Below are positions 15,567 through 24,968 of a stretch of 64,000 bases of DNA, one piece after another (within the stretch, counting starts at the first letter, position 1; every line of letters starts with the position of its first letter). The translations under genes were made by a program, and so were the position numbers. Source of the stretch: an uncultured Prevotella sp. GTDB lineage: Bacteria; Bacteroidota; Bacteroidia; Bacteroidales; Bacteroidaceae. The notes under the pieces were generated by a model. That model did not search any database. It was not told where the DNA came from and worked only from the letters and a program-made list of their open reading frames with translations. Location of the stretch: positions 1 through 64,000 of the forward strand of contig ONHQ01000011.1 in the NCBI GenBank assembly GCA_900317685.1. The letters are read 5' to 3'.

Positions 15567-16904
15567 ATGAAAACAAAGCATTATATCCTCATCATGGGCT
15601 TCTTCGTGAGCCTGAGCGTCCAAGGGCAGGAACCATGGAGCCTGGACCGCTGCATTGCCTACGCCCAAGAGCACGCCTCCGAGGTGAGACGGCAGACGCT
15701 GGAACAGGAGCAGAAACGCGCCGACTACCGCACGTCGCTACTCAACTTCCTGCCCAGTGTGTCGGCGGAAGTCAGCGGACAGTACAGCTGGGGACGCAAC
15801 ATCGACCCGGAGACCAATACCTATAATAATGTCACCACGTTCAACAACTACTATCAGCTCGGCGCGTCGGTGACGCTTTTCGACGGCGGTGCCATCTGGA
15901 ACGCTTTCCGTCAGGCCCGTCTCGACAGAGCATCGGCACAGTCGGCCGTGCAGCAGGCACGCGACGACAAGGCCATCACGGTCATGGAGAAATACGTCGA
16001 CGCTGTGTACACTCGTCGCTCCATAGCCCTGGCCGAAGAGAAATGGCGCGACTCCAAGGCACTGTTGGTGAAGACACAGCGTCTCTTTGAGCTGGGAGAG
16101 AAGAGCCGTCCCGATGTGGTGCAGGTAGAGAGCCAGGTTGCTGAGGACGAGTATAACCTGCTCCACCAGCGTCATCTTGCCGACAAAGCTCTGAACGATT
16201 TGAAGACTGCGATGAACTTCCCGGCCGACGATAGCCTTGCGGTAAGCACTCTGCCCGTGGATGTCCAAGCGGCTGCCACTCTTCCTGCCAGCCGAACAGC
16301 TTGTGATAGTCTCATGCGCCACGGCTTCTTCCTCACTGAGCGTCCCGCCGTGACGGTAGCAGCGGCGAAGGTGGAGCACGCACGCATGGAGTGGAAGATA
16401 CAACGGGCCGCCTTGCTTCCTAAACTATCTTTGGGAGGTGGCGTGGCTACCAACTATTACAAGAACCTCACTGCAGGCTACAAAGCAGAGGGCTTCGGTT
16501 CACAGTTCCGCAACAACATGGGTGAGTATGTCTACATGACGCTCTCCATTCCTATCTTCAACGCTTCGTCGTGGAACAGAGCCCGGCGGGCCAAGACCGA
16601 CTGGCAGGAGGCACAGCTCGACGTGGCCAACGCACGCCGCAAGCAGCACGACGATGCCTTGCAGGCCGTCCTCGACTACCGTGGATACGCCCGTGAGGTG
16701 GAGCAGCTGCAGCGCAAGGCGGCTTCTGACTCGCTGGCCCATCATCTCTCCAGCCGCAAATACGAGGAAGGCATGCTCAGCGTCTTCGACCTGCACACCG
16801 CCTCGCAGACCTTGCTGCAAAGCCGCCTGCTCCTGCTGCAAAGCGAGATGATGCTGGCACTGAAGGCAAGGCTCGTCAACTATTATGTCAATGGAAAATT
16901 ATAA
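15567..16904 (+). CDS. TolC-family outer-membrane efflux protein
   Basis: Outer-membrane channel subunit of 445 residues, the usual size. A signal peptide (MKTKHYILIMGFFVSLSVQG) precedes the mature start QEPWSLDRCIAYAQEHA, the typical opening of the family. Two halves of long amphipathic helices with coiled-coil periodicity follow (for example residues 105-150 and 350-400), as expected for the alpha-barrel. It should form a trimer joining the HlyD-like adaptor and the ABC permease encoded next, exporting an unknown substrate across both membranes. It is the first gene of the operon, behind the sigma-54-like element. Confidence 0.9.
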   Translation: MKTKHYILIMGFFVSLSVQGQEPWSLDRCIAYAQEHASEVRRQTLEQEQKRADYRTSLLNFLPSVSAEVSGQYSWGRNIDPETNTYNNVTTFNNYYQLGASVTLFDGGAIWNAFRQARLDRASAQSAVQQARDDKAITVMEKYVDAVYTRRSIALAEEKWRDSKALLVKTQRLFELGEKSRPDVVQVESQVAEDEYNLLHQRHLADKALNDLKTAMNFPADDSLAVSTLPVDVQAAATLPASRTACDSLMRHGFFLTERPAVTVAAAKVEHARMEWKIQRAALLPKLSLGGGVATNYYKNLTAGYKAEGFGSQFRNNMGEYVYMTLSIPIFNASSWNRARRAKTDWQEAQLDVANARRKQHDDALQAVLDYRGYAREVEQLQRKAASDSLAHHLSSRKYEEGMLSVFDLHTASQTLLQSRLLLLQSEMMLALKARLVNYYVNGKL

Positions 16905-16910
16905 AAGACT

Positions 16911-18164
16911 ATGGATATAGAAATCAAACAGAAGAAATACCGCGTGCCACGGAAGTACTGGCCGTGGATAGGTGGGGGCGTGCTGGTCATTGCCCTGCTG
17001 GTGTGGCTGGCCTTGGGCAATTTCACCTCAACGCTGCAAGTCGACACGCGAGGGCTGAGTATCGCCACCGTCACCGACGCGCAGTTCGACGACTACGTCA
17101 GCCTTGACGGTAATGTGGTGCCCATCCAGGTGGTGCAGATCTCGCCCGAAGAGGGTGGTGTGGTCGTAGAGAAGGTTGTCGACGAGGGCTCGAAGGTGCA
17201 CAAGGGCGATGTCATCGTCAGGCTGAGCAACTCCAACCTCGACCTTGAAATCCTCAATGCCGAGAGCGAGCTCGCCGAGAAGCAGGACATGCTGCGCAAC
17301 ACGCAACTGTCGATGGAGCAGGACCAGCTCAACAACCGCACCGAGGCCGCACAGTATGCCATGGACGTACAGACCAAGAAACGGGCATTGAGCCATCAGA
17401 CCGCCTTGCAGCGCGAGCAACTCAACTCGCGTGAGGACTACCTCAAGGCCAAGGAAGACTACCAACTGGCTCAGGAGAAGAACCGACTCATCCGTCAGCG
17501 GCTCAGCAAGAGCGCGCAGATGCGGCGGGCACAGATGAACCAGATGAGCGACAACCTTGCCTCCATGCAGCGCAACGTGGAGCTCGTGCGCCAGCGTAAG
17601 GCTAAGCTCAATGTGCGCTCCACCATTGACGGCGAGGTGGGCGCACTCGACGTGGAACTCGGTCAGAGCATCACGCCGGGACAGAAGATTGGTGTCATCA
17701 ACGACCTGAGCGACTACAAGGTGGAGGCACAGGTCGATGAGCACTACATCGACCGCGTACACGCCGGACTCGCAGCCACGTTCACGCAGAACGGCCGGAC
17801 CTACCGCTTAGAGGTGCGCAAGGTATATCCCGAGGTTCACGACGGCCGTTTCAAGATAGACTTCGTCTTCCGTGGACAGCGGCCGCAGAACATCCGCACA
17901 GGCCAGACTTACTACATCGACCTGCAGCTCGGCGAGTCGAAGAAGGCCATCCTCATCCCCAAGGGCACCTTCTACAGCACCACCGGCGGCTCATGGATCT
18001 TCGTGCTCGACGCTTCCGGTCACAAAGCCTACCGCCGCAACATCCGCATCGGACGGCAGAACCCGCAGTACTATGAGGTATTGGAAGGCCTGGAGCCCGG
18101 CGAGCGTGTCATCGTCAGCGGCTACGAAAGTTACAAGGACTATAAAGAACTAAGAATAAAATAA
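16911..18164 (+). CDS. HlyD/RND-type periplasmic adaptor (membrane fusion protein)
   Basis: Adaptor of 417 residues linking the inner-membrane permease to the TolC-like channel. One N-terminal membrane anchor (about residues 19-40, WPWIGGGVLVIALLVWLALG) is followed by a lipoyl/barrel half-motif (GNVVPIQVVQISPEEGGVVVEK), a long coiled-coil hairpin (about 105-230, rich in Gln, Glu, Lys and Leu), the second lipoyl half (VRSTIDGEVGALDVELGQSI) and a C-terminal barrel. It starts 6 nt after the tolC-type gene and ends 8 nt before the permease gene, so the three genes are tightly coupled. Architecture is clear; the exported substrate is not. Confidence 0.9.
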   Translation: MDIEIKQKKYRVPRKYWPWIGGGVLVIALLVWLALGNFTSTLQVDTRGLSIATVTDAQFDDYVSLDGNVVPIQVVQISPEEGGVVVEKVVDEGSKVHKGDVIVRLSNSNLDLEILNAESELAEKQDMLRNTQLSMEQDQLNNRTEAAQYAMDVQTKKRALSHQTALQREQLNSREDYLKAKEDYQLAQEKNRLIRQRLSKSAQMRRAQMNQMSDNLASMQRNVELVRQRKAKLNVRSTIDGEVGALDVELGQSITPGQKIGVINDLSDYKVEAQVDEHYIDRVHAGLAATFTQNGRTYRLEVRKVYPEVHDGRFKIDFVFRGQRPQNIRTGQTYYIDLQLGESKKAILIPKGTFYSTTGGSWIFVLDASGHKAYRRNIRIGRQNPQYYEVLEGLEPGERVIVSGYESYKDYKELRIK

Positions 18165-18172
18165 CAAAGGAT

Positions 18173-20548
18173 ATGAACAATTTCATCAATGCCATCAAGA
18201 ACTTGCCACGTCGCGGTCAGCACAATCTGGCAAAGATTGTTTGCTTGGGCTTTGGTCTTGCCGTGTCGGCGGTGCTGATAGGCGAAGTCTATTTCGAGCA
18301 GACCTTCGACACCTGGTTTCCTGGGCACGAGCGCACCTACGCCATCAACGAGGATGTCGTGCAGAACGGGCAGTACAACGAGTGGTCGTCCACCTCGGGA
18401 GCCGTTGCCCCGGGCATCAAGGACATGTCGCCACAAGTGGAGGCAGCCACACGCTACACCTTCATGCTGGGTGATGTCAAGGCGACCATCGACGGGCGGC
18501 AATTCTCTATCGACGAGATCAAGGCGGCCGACAGCTGCCTCTTCGATGTCTTTCCCCGCAAGACCTTACAGGGCAACCTCAAGGAGGGATTGAGCCGACC
18601 GTATTACTGCGTGGTGAGCCGTTCCATGGCCGAGCGCATCGGCGGCAACGTGTTGGGCAAGGCCTTCGACCTCCGCGACTACGACTACAAGCTCATCATC
18701 GGGGGCGTCTATGACGACTTCCCCTACAACTCCAACCTGCACGGCATTGATGTCATCGTGTCGCTGCCCACTACGTTGAAAGTCTTCGATTGGGACATAG
18801 TCCACCACTGGACGGGCACCGACCGCTTCTCTTCTTTCATCAGACTGCGAAAGGGAGCGACAATTGCCGACTTGAAGCCCAATGTCCGCAAGATGATTGC
18901 TCAGCACAGCGAATATGCCGAGGCAGAGAAAGCCGGGGTGAAGTTCGACTACTCTTTCACACAGATTACCGAAGACTATACCTCCAACCCCCAGGTGAAG
19001 ACGATGTGCTGGATCATGTCGCTGCTTGCCATCATCCTCCTGGTCTCCACTGTGGTCAACTACCTGCTCATCGTCATGGGCAATGTGGTCAACCGCTTCC
19101 GCGAGATGGCCGTACGCAAGTGCTTCGGCGGCGGGCGACGCACCATCTACGGTATCACCATCAGCGAGTCGCTCGTCCACGTGCTCATCGGCATCCTACT
19201 GGCCTTGGCGCTGATGTTCGTCTGCAAGGGCACGATAGAACAATATATCGCCGCGCCTATCAGCACGATGCTGCTCAGCCGTGGCTCATGGATACTCGTC
19301 CTCATCTGTCTGCTCGTCATTTTTGTGGGTGGCTTTGTGCCGGGCTATATCTATAACAAGATTCCTGTGACGGCTGCTTTCCGTGGGGTGCATGAGGCGC
19401 GCCGTCGGTGGAAGCTCATCATGCTGTCGGTGGAGTTCCTCGTGGTCACCATCATGTTCAGCCTCCTCGCCGTCGTGCAACAGCAGTATCACGAGGTCAC
19501 GCATGAGAACATGGGCTACGACTACAGCCATCTCGCCGTGGTGACCGTGGATAAGGCCCCCTCCGACCAGAAACGACAGGCCATGGCCTCGTTGCGCTCC
19601 CTGCCCTTCATCGAGCAGGTGACGACGGCGTCGACATTACCCATCGAGGGGGCCAGTGGCAACAACATCTACCTGCCCGGTGACGATACGGAGTATTTCA
19701 ACATTGCGGACCTGTATGGTGTCGGTGACGGATACCTGAAGCTCATGGGCATCAAGGTCGTCGAGGGCCGCAACTTCACCGAGCCTGCCGACAGCAACCT
19801 CAGCGAGGTGATGGTCAGCGAGTCGTTTGTCAAGCGCTTCCACACCACCACCCACCGCCAGGGCAGCGTCGTTGGGCAGCACATCTGTGTCTCCGAGCAC
19901 ACCGACAGCCTGCATCCCTTCTCTACGATATGCGGCGTGTATCAGGATGTCAGCATCTGCTCATCGCTCAACCGAGAGCTGCGCCCGAGCGTGCTCTTCC
20001 ATAACTATGATGACGATAGATATATCCTTGCGAAGTTTAGCGACCTCTCGGCCGACAACCTCGACCGGGCCCGCCAGCAGTTGAAACAGCTGTTGCCCGA
20101 CCGCGATGTGAAGGTGATGCCCTATTCCGACCTTGTCGTTGACCAGTATCGCAGCACCAATGGCTTCCGTGTAGGCACCCTCGCCACCGGCATCACCGCA
20201 TTGGTCATCGCCCTGATGGGTCTCATCGGCTACACCACCGACGAAGTGAACCGTCGCCGCAAGGAGATTGCCATCCGCAAGGTCAACGGTGCCACGGCCC
20301 GCGACATCTTCCGCATGCTCGTGGCCGACGTGCTGCGGCTTTCTATGCCCGCCGTCCTTGTCGGCCTCGTCCTGTCCTGGGTCATCGCCGGACAATGGCT
20401 GCAGCTCTTTGCCGACCGCATCACACTCTCGCCCCTGCTCTTCTTAGCCGTTGGCCTGGTGGTGCTCATCATCATCGTCGCCATCCTTCTGCTTTCAGCC
20501 CGCAAGGTTGTCAACAACAATCCAGTGCTCTACCTCAAAGACGAGTAG
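18173..20548 (+). CDS. ABC transporter permease with two FtsX/MacB-type modules
   Basis: Inner-membrane permease of 791 residues. It has an N-terminal membrane segment (about 22-40), a large periplasmic MacB-like domain (about 45-275), a first FtsX block of three segments (about 280-400), a further segment near 420, a second periplasmic domain, and a final block of three segments (about 665-780). The pattern RFREMAVRKCFGGGRRTIYG, and its counterpart RRRKEIAIRKVNGATARDI in the C-terminal half, are the typical FtsX cytoplasmic coupling loops. No ATPase domain is fused; the ATPase is encoded downstream. With the TolC and HlyD partners this forms a tripartite MacB-like exporter. Confidence 0.9.
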   Translation: MNNFINAIKNLPRRGQHNLAKIVCLGFGLAVSAVLIGEVYFEQTFDTWFPGHERTYAINEDVVQNGQYNEWSSTSGAVAPGIKDMSPQVEAATRYTFMLGDVKATIDGRQFSIDEIKAADSCLFDVFPRKTLQGNLKEGLSRPYYCVVSRSMAERIGGNVLGKAFDLRDYDYKLIIGGVYDDFPYNSNLHGIDVIVSLPTTLKVFDWDIVHHWTGTDRFSSFIRLRKGATIADLKPNVRKMIAQHSEYAEAEKAGVKFDYSFTQITEDYTSNPQVKTMCWIMSLLAIILLVSTVVNYLLIVMGNVVNRFREMAVRKCFGGGRRTIYGITISESLVHVLIGILLALALMFVCKGTIEQYIAAPISTMLLSRGSWILVLICLLVIFVGGFVPGYIYNKIPVTAAFRGVHEARRRWKLIMLSVEFLVVTIMFSLLAVVQQQYHEVTHENMGYDYSHLAVVTVDKAPSDQKRQAMASLRSLPFIEQVTTASTLPIEGASGNNIYLPGDDTEYFNIADLYGVGDGYLKLMGIKVVEGRNFTEPADSNLSEVMVSESFVKRFHTTTHRQGSVVGQHICVSEHTDSLHPFSTICGVYQDVSICSSLNRELRPSVLFHNYDDDRYILAKFSDLSADNLDRARQQLKQLLPDRDVKVMPYSDLVVDQYRSTNGFRVGTLATGITALVIALMGLIGYTTDEVNRRRKEIAIRKVNGATARDIFRMLVADVLRLSMPAVLVGLVLSWVIAGQWLQLFADRITLSPLLFLAVGLVVLIIIVAILLLSARKVVNNNPVLYLKDE

Positions 20549-20552
20549 AAGG

Positions 20553-20586
20553 AGACCCTCCCTAGCCCTCCCTAAAAGGGAGGGAA
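20553..20586 (+). repeat. 34-bp REP-like element, copy 2
   Basis: Starts 4 nt after the permease stop, in the same orientation relative to the upstream gene as copies 1 and 3. It holds the CCCTCCC / GGGAGGG hairpin. Similarity to copy 3 continues about 12 nt beyond the element. Confidence 0.85.
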
Positions 20587-20619
20587 TGCGCATACCCTTT
20601 CGTGGGCTGCGTTCAGTAA

Positions 20620-20638
20620 GCCGCTGCTTTGCAGCGGC
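20620..20638 (+). other. Short GC-rich hairpin between permease and ATPase genes
   Basis: Eight-bp perfect stem (GCCGCTGC / GCAGCGGC) with a TTT loop and no T-run after it. With the REP-like element it puts two hairpins in the 119-bp gap before the ATPase gene, so it may tune relative expression of the two subunits. Confidence 0.5.
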
Positions 20639-20667
20639 CCCCATTAGTAACAATAAAAACAACAGCT

Positions 20668-21336
<669 letters not shown>

Positions 21337-21348
21337 TTTCTCTCTCTT

Positions 21349-21393
21349 GGAGGCCTTCCCTGATCAACTACGAGGGTGGCCTCCATTTTTTTT
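21349..21393 (+). terminator. Terminator of the efflux operon
   Basis: GGAGGCC (21349-21355) pairs with GGCCTCC (21378-21384), with further pairing inside. It is followed by a run of eight T. Confidence 0.85.
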
Positions 21394-21410
21394 GTCATGG
21401 GCAGAAAAGC

Positions 21411-21495
21411 TGTGCTATATATAAATAAGGTGTGAGCTTATAAATAAGGTGTGTGCTCTACATGATAATGTATGTGACCTATATATATAATAATG
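21411..21495 (-). repeat. Four-unit tandem array of the AT-rich element
   Basis: Four degenerate units of 19-25 bp (21411-21430, 21431-21449, 21450-21470, 21471-21495). On the minus strand each resembles ACACCTTATTTATATATAGC. The last unit is closest to the single copies elsewhere. The array lies between the efflux-operon terminator and the symporter promoter. Confidence 0.65.
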
Positions 21496-21505
21496 AGTCG
21501 TTGAC

Positions 21506-21536
21506 TTGCACGAACGGAATATTTGACGTAACTTTG
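21506..21536 (+). promoter_or_regulatory. Bacteroidota-type promoter of the symporter gene
   Basis: TTG (21506-21508), a 20-nt spacer, then TAACTTTG (21529-21536). It sits just downstream of the AT-rich array. Confidence 0.7.
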
Positions 21537-21574
21537 CATTAGGAGAGATTTTATATATAGAAAGTATTCGTCAA

Positions 21575-22738
21575 GTGAAAGCATTTAAGAAAATCGGTTT
21601 GTTGCCACGGGTGATCATCGCCATTGCCTTGGGCGTGGTCTTTGGCCTTTTCCTCCCCTCGTCGGTCGTGAGAGTCTTTGTCACGTTCAACAGTCTGTTC
21701 AGCCAGTTTCTTGGTTTTATGATACCCCTGATCATCATCGGTCTGGTCACTCCTGCCATTGCTGATATCGGGCGAGGGGCGGGTAAGCTGTTGGTTGTCA
21801 CCGTCGTCATTGCCTATGCCGACACGGTGTTGGCTGCCCTGCTGGCTTATGGCACCGGTTCGTGGCTCTTTCCATCGATGATTGCTACCACGGGCGGACT
21901 GCCGCATATCGCCAAGAGCATGGAGCTGACGCCTTACTTCACGATCACCATTCCACCGATGGTCGACGTGATGAGCGGCCTCGTCTTCTCGTTTCTCTTC
22001 GGTCTTGGTATTGCCTATGGCGATTTGAAAACCTCTAAGCGGCTCTTCGACGATCTCCGCTATGTCGTTGACAAGGCCATCGCAAAGGGCATCATTCCTT
22101 TCCTGCCGCTGTATATCTTTGGTGTGTTTCTCAATATGACGTATAATGGACAGGCTGGTAAGATCATGCTTGTCTTTGCCCAGATCATCTTGGTCATCCT
22201 TGTGCTTCATGTCTTCATCCTCGTCTATCAGTACTGTATTGCCGGTGCTATCGTTCGCCGCAATCCTTTCCGTCTGTTGCTCACCATGCTGCCAGCCTAT
22301 CTCACGGCTTTAGGCACGAGTTCGTCGGCAGCCACCATTCCCGTGACGCTGGCGCGTACGCTGAAGAACGGAGTGAGCAATGCCATTGCCGGTTTTGTCG
22401 TTCCGCTCTGTGCCACCATCCATCTCAGTGGCAGTGCGATGAAGATCACGGCTTGTGCCCTGACCATCTGCCTGCTCACAGGACGCGCCCATGACTTCGG
22501 TCTCTTCCTCTATTTCATCCTTATGCTTTCCATCGTCATGGTGGCAGCCCCCGGTGTGCCCGGTGGTGCCATCATGGCTGCGTTAGCTCCTTTAGCGAGC
22601 ATTCTTGGTTTCAACGCCAATGCTCAAGCGCTGATGATCGCACTCTACATCGCCATGGACAGTTTCGGCACAGCCTGCAACGTCACGGGCGACGGTGCTA
22701 TCGCCCTTGCTGTGGACAAGATGTTCTCACGAAAATAA
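21575..22738 (+). CDS. Dicarboxylate/amino acid:cation symporter (DAACS family)
   Basis: Inner-membrane secondary transporter of 387 residues from a GTG start; no better ATG precedes it in frame. It has eight or more hydrophobic segments, the serine-rich re-entrant loop GTSSSAATIPVTL (about residues 248-260) and the following segment ATIHLSGSAMKITACAL. These positions correspond to the substrate-binding hairpin and helix 7 region of the glutamate/dicarboxylate family. In well-studied members helix 7 carries NMDGT; here the equivalent reads IHLSGSA, as in the serine/threonine-type branch, so the substrate may be a small amino acid rather than a dicarboxylate. That substrate inference is weak. 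Confidence 0.85.
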   Translation: MKAFKKIGLLPRVIIAIALGVVFGLFLPSSVVRVFVTFNSLFSQFLGFMIPLIIIGLVTPAIADIGRGAGKLLVVTVVIAYADTVLAALLAYGTGSWLFPSMIATTGGLPHIAKSMELTPYFTITIPPMVDVMSGLVFSFLFGLGIAYGDLKTSKRLFDDLRYVVDKAIAKGIIPFLPLYIFGVFLNMTYNGQAGKIMLVFAQIILVILVLHVFILVYQYCIAGAIVRRNPFRLLLTMLPAYLTALGTSSSAATIPVTLARTLKNGVSNAIAGFVVPLCATIHLSGSAMKITACALTICLLTGRAHDFGLFLYFILMLSIVMVAAPGVPGGAIMAALAPLASILGFNANAQALMIALYIAMDSFGTACNVTGDGAIALAVDKMFSRK

Positions 22739-22751
22739 AGTTGCAAGTCCT

Positions 22752-22782
22752 TTGCTTGTTTAAAGGGAAATGCGTATATTTG
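22752..22782 (+). promoter_or_regulatory. Bacteroidota-type promoter of the glutaredoxin-like gene
   Basis: TTG (22752-22754), a 20-nt spacer, then TATATTTG (22775-22782). The ATG at 22813 is about 25 nt beyond the expected transcript start. Confidence 0.7.
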
Positions 22783-22812
22783 CAGCACATAACATAAGAA
22801 AGGACAATAACT

Positions 22813-23115
22813 ATGATTAAGATTTATGGTATGCCCAGCTGCCCCTACTGCGCTTATGTAGATGAGCAGGTCAAGGGCGACAAGCGTTTCAAAGTGATCG
22901 ATATTGGCGAGAACGTCAGATATATGAGTGCTTTTATGCACCTGCGTGATAAGAGTGCGGCTTTTGACCATTCCAAGGAGATTGGTGACATCGGCATTCC
23001 CGCCTTCGTCTTGGAAGACGGCACTGTTACCCTTAAACCAGAGGATGTGGGATTGAAGGAGTTTGACCCCAATGAGGGCGGTCCTTCGTGCAGCCTCGAC
23101 GGGAAAGGTTGCTAA
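22813..23115 (+). CDS. Glutaredoxin-related thiol protein
   Basis: Thioredoxin-fold protein of 100 residues, cytoplasmic. MIKIYGMPSCPYCAYVDEQ carries the glutaredoxin-type active site C10-P-Y-C13. The cis-proline region is seen as IGIPAFVLEDG. It ends CSLDGKGC, with a second cysteine pair (Cys93, Cys100). The likely role is thiol-disulfide exchange. After the stop, a different frame stays open and Cys/Lys-rich until it overlaps the comEC start as ATGA, so the original C-terminus or a small overlapping gene is in question (see 23072-23200). Confidence 0.85.
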   Translation: MIKIYGMPSCPYCAYVDEQVKGDKRFKVIDIGENVRYMSAFMHLRDKSAAFDHSKEIGDIGIPAFVLEDGTVTLKPEDVGLKEFDPNEGGPSCSLDGKGC

Positions 23116-23200
23116 ACAGTCCATTAAGACAAGTAAGACAGAATGCTGCAAGACAGGCAAGAAAGATAAATGCCACGAACCGACTATCATCAACCGATGA
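23072..23200 (+). CDS. Possible small overlapping ORF, Cys/Lys-rich (43 aa)
   Basis: Starts at an ATG inside the glutaredoxin-like gene, one frame over, runs across the 23116-23196 gap, and ends in TGA overlapping the comEC ATG at 23197 as ATGA. The product is basic with a cysteine cluster (SKTECCKTGKKDKCHEP). The exact ATGA overlap suggests translational coupling, but no homologue is known to me. It may instead be the frameshifted former tail of the glutaredoxin-like gene. Confidence 0.3.
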   Translation: MRAVLRAASTGKVAKQSIKTSKTECCKTGKKDKCHEPTIINR

Positions 23201-24735
23201 TCTACGTTGCCGTTGCCCTCATGGTGGGAATCATGGTGGGCAATGGCGTAGGGATGTCTGTGGGCTTGAAACCGTGGGCGGTCGTCTTCTGTGTGCTGTT
23301 TGTTCTTGCTTGTGTGGGCTATCGTTGGAGTAAATGGCTGTGCGATGTTTGCTTGATTCTGTCAACAATGGCATTTGGTGCGTTTCTGGAATGTCGTCAG
23401 ACACACGCACAGGCGAGTCCTTTGCCTGAGGGCAGAGTCTCGTGTGAGGCAATTGTTGTCGGAATGCCACAGCAGCATGGTAAGATAGTTCAAACCGACG
23501 CACAGATTGTAATTATAGGCGGCCGCCAATTGCGTCATCCTATGAAGGCGCGCCTCTCTTTCCTTCGTGATACGCTGTCCGGAGAGACTGCTTCTGCTCC
23601 CGCTTTGGGTGAGGGCATCGCTTTCTCCTCACGTCTGCAACGCCCCGGTGACGGCTATCGCATAAATGTCAACAGCCATTTCGACTCCCGTCGCTGGCTG
23701 CTCTCCCAAGGCTACCGCGTCCAGACACTGATCGGTGCTTATGACTGGCAGCGTGTGACGTTGCCACTTCATTGCTTGGGGAGAGCAGACCGTGTGCGGC
23801 TGAGAGTGGGGAAGTGGCGCGAGTTGTTGTTGGATCAATACCGTCGTATGGGCATCCAGGGTGAGCAGTACGCGGTGTTGGCTGCCATGACCTTGGGCGA
23901 CAAGAGTTGTCTGACCAAGGACTTGCGAAATGTCTACTCCCAGACCGGTACCAGCCACGTCTTGGCACTGTCCGGCCTTCATTTGTCCATCGTCTTCAAT
24001 ATCTTATTGCTCACGTTTGGTTTGTTCCGCATCAACCGTTGGGTCAGCTATTGGCTGACGCTGTTGGTGCTGTGGTGCTTTGTCGTGCTGGTGGGCATGC
24101 CGGTGAGCGTCGTTCGTGCTGCCATCATGCTGTCGGTGGGCAGCATCGCTTTGTTGCTGCATCGCCGGGCCGCATCGTTGAGCGCGTTGTCCTTAGCGGC
24201 GGCGATCGTGCTGGTGATGAATCCTGAGAGTTTATGGGACGTCTCGTTTCAGTTGTCCTTCATGGCCGTGTTGTCCTTAGTTGTCATGGAACCAATGGTA
24301 GAGGGACTTTGGTATCCCCGCTTCCGTATTGTTTCTTGGCTATGGTCCACGACGCGCACGTCGGTGATCGCCCAGTTGGGTACGGCTCCTTTGGTGGTTT
24401 ATTACTTCGGCACTCTGTCGGTCTACTTCCTGCCTGCCAACTTGCTCGTGTCGTTGTTGTCGATGCCCCTTCTGCTTTTGTCGTTTTTCTTTTTTCTGTC
24501 CTTACCTTTGCAGTGGGCTCATCTTGTCTGTGTCTCCCAACTGCTCTCCTGGCTTTTGTCCTCGGCTACGTTTTTGCTCAATGAAGGCTTGCGCAGGATG
24601 GCTACCCTTCCTGGTGCGGCCGTCAATGACATTGCATTCAATCAGAAGCAGGTATGGCTCTATTATTTCGTGCTTACCTGCCTTCTTGCCGCCATTATGT
24701 ATGAAAAGCGTATAAAGAGTAGTAAAAGTAGTTAA
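23197..24735 (+). CDS. comEC: ComEC/Rec2-family DNA-uptake membrane protein
   Basis: Polytopic inner-membrane protein of 512 residues from the ATG at 23197 (MIYVAVALMVGIMVGN); an in-frame ATG at 23170 would add nine polar residues. An N-terminal membrane pair is followed by a short OB-like soluble region (DUF4131 type, about 70-190), then the Competence domain with signature TGTSHVLALSGLHLSIVFN (about residues 250-268) and many hydrophobic segments. The family forms the channel for single-stranded DNA during natural transformation. It lacks the C-terminal metallo-beta-lactamase domain of Firmicute ComEC. No other competence gene lies nearby, so activity is not implied. Confidence 0.88.
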   Translation: MIYVAVALMVGIMVGNGVGMSVGLKPWAVVFCVLFVLACVGYRWSKWLCDVCLILSTMAFGAFLECRQTHAQASPLPEGRVSCEAIVVGMPQQHGKIVQTDAQIVIIGGRQLRHPMKARLSFLRDTLSGETASAPALGEGIAFSSRLQRPGDGYRINVNSHFDSRRWLLSQGYRVQTLIGAYDWQRVTLPLHCLGRADRVRLRVGKWRELLLDQYRRMGIQGEQYAVLAAMTLGDKSCLTKDLRNVYSQTGTSHVLALSGLHLSIVFNILLLTFGLFRINRWVSYWLTLLVLWCFVVLVGMPVSVVRAAIMLSVGSIALLLHRRAASLSALSLAAAIVLVMNPESLWDVSFQLSFMAVLSLVVMEPMVEGLWYPRFRIVSWLWSTTRTSVIAQLGTAPLVVYYFGTLSVYFLPANLLVSLLSMPLLLLSFFFFLSLPLQWAHLVCVSQLLSWLLSSATFLLNEGLRRMATLPGAAVNDIAFNQKQVWLYYFVLTCLLAAIMYEKRIKSSKSS

Positions 24736-24791
24736 AATCTCTCTTTTTATGTTGAAAATGTCGGAAATGGAATTGAAATAGAATATTATTG

Positions 24792-24822
24792 TTGCTTTTA
24801 TTGTTATTTATTTGTATATTTG
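24792..24822 (+). promoter_or_regulatory. Bacteroidota-type promoter of ino1
   Basis: TTG (24792-24794), a 20-nt spacer, then TATATTTG (24815-24822). The leader to the ATG at 24969 is about 140 nt. Confidence 0.7.
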
Positions 24823-24889
24823 CAACATTCGATTATCGTCCTGATCTTGTTCAATTGCAGCGCCTTGGTCTTGGGATGAGAGTTGAATA

Positions 24890-24915
24890 CAGGTACACCG
24901 GTTGCTTGTGACCTG
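24890..24915 (+). other. Hairpin in the ino1 leader
   Basis: CAGGT-A-CAC pairs with GTG-ACCTG, with a single bulged A, followed by GTTTTG. It lies in the untranslated leader and could be a weak attenuator or merely a structured leader. No known riboswitch class was recognised. Confidence 0.35.
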
Positions 24916-24968
24916 GTTTTGAAATGTTGAAACAATTCGCTGCAAAGCTAATAACCTTTTTTAAAGAA

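Noticed and set aside
15373..15570. Possible hicA partner gene near the HicB-like gene
   Set aside because: The only frames present are hydrophobic or cross the efflux promoter, and none has HicA motifs.
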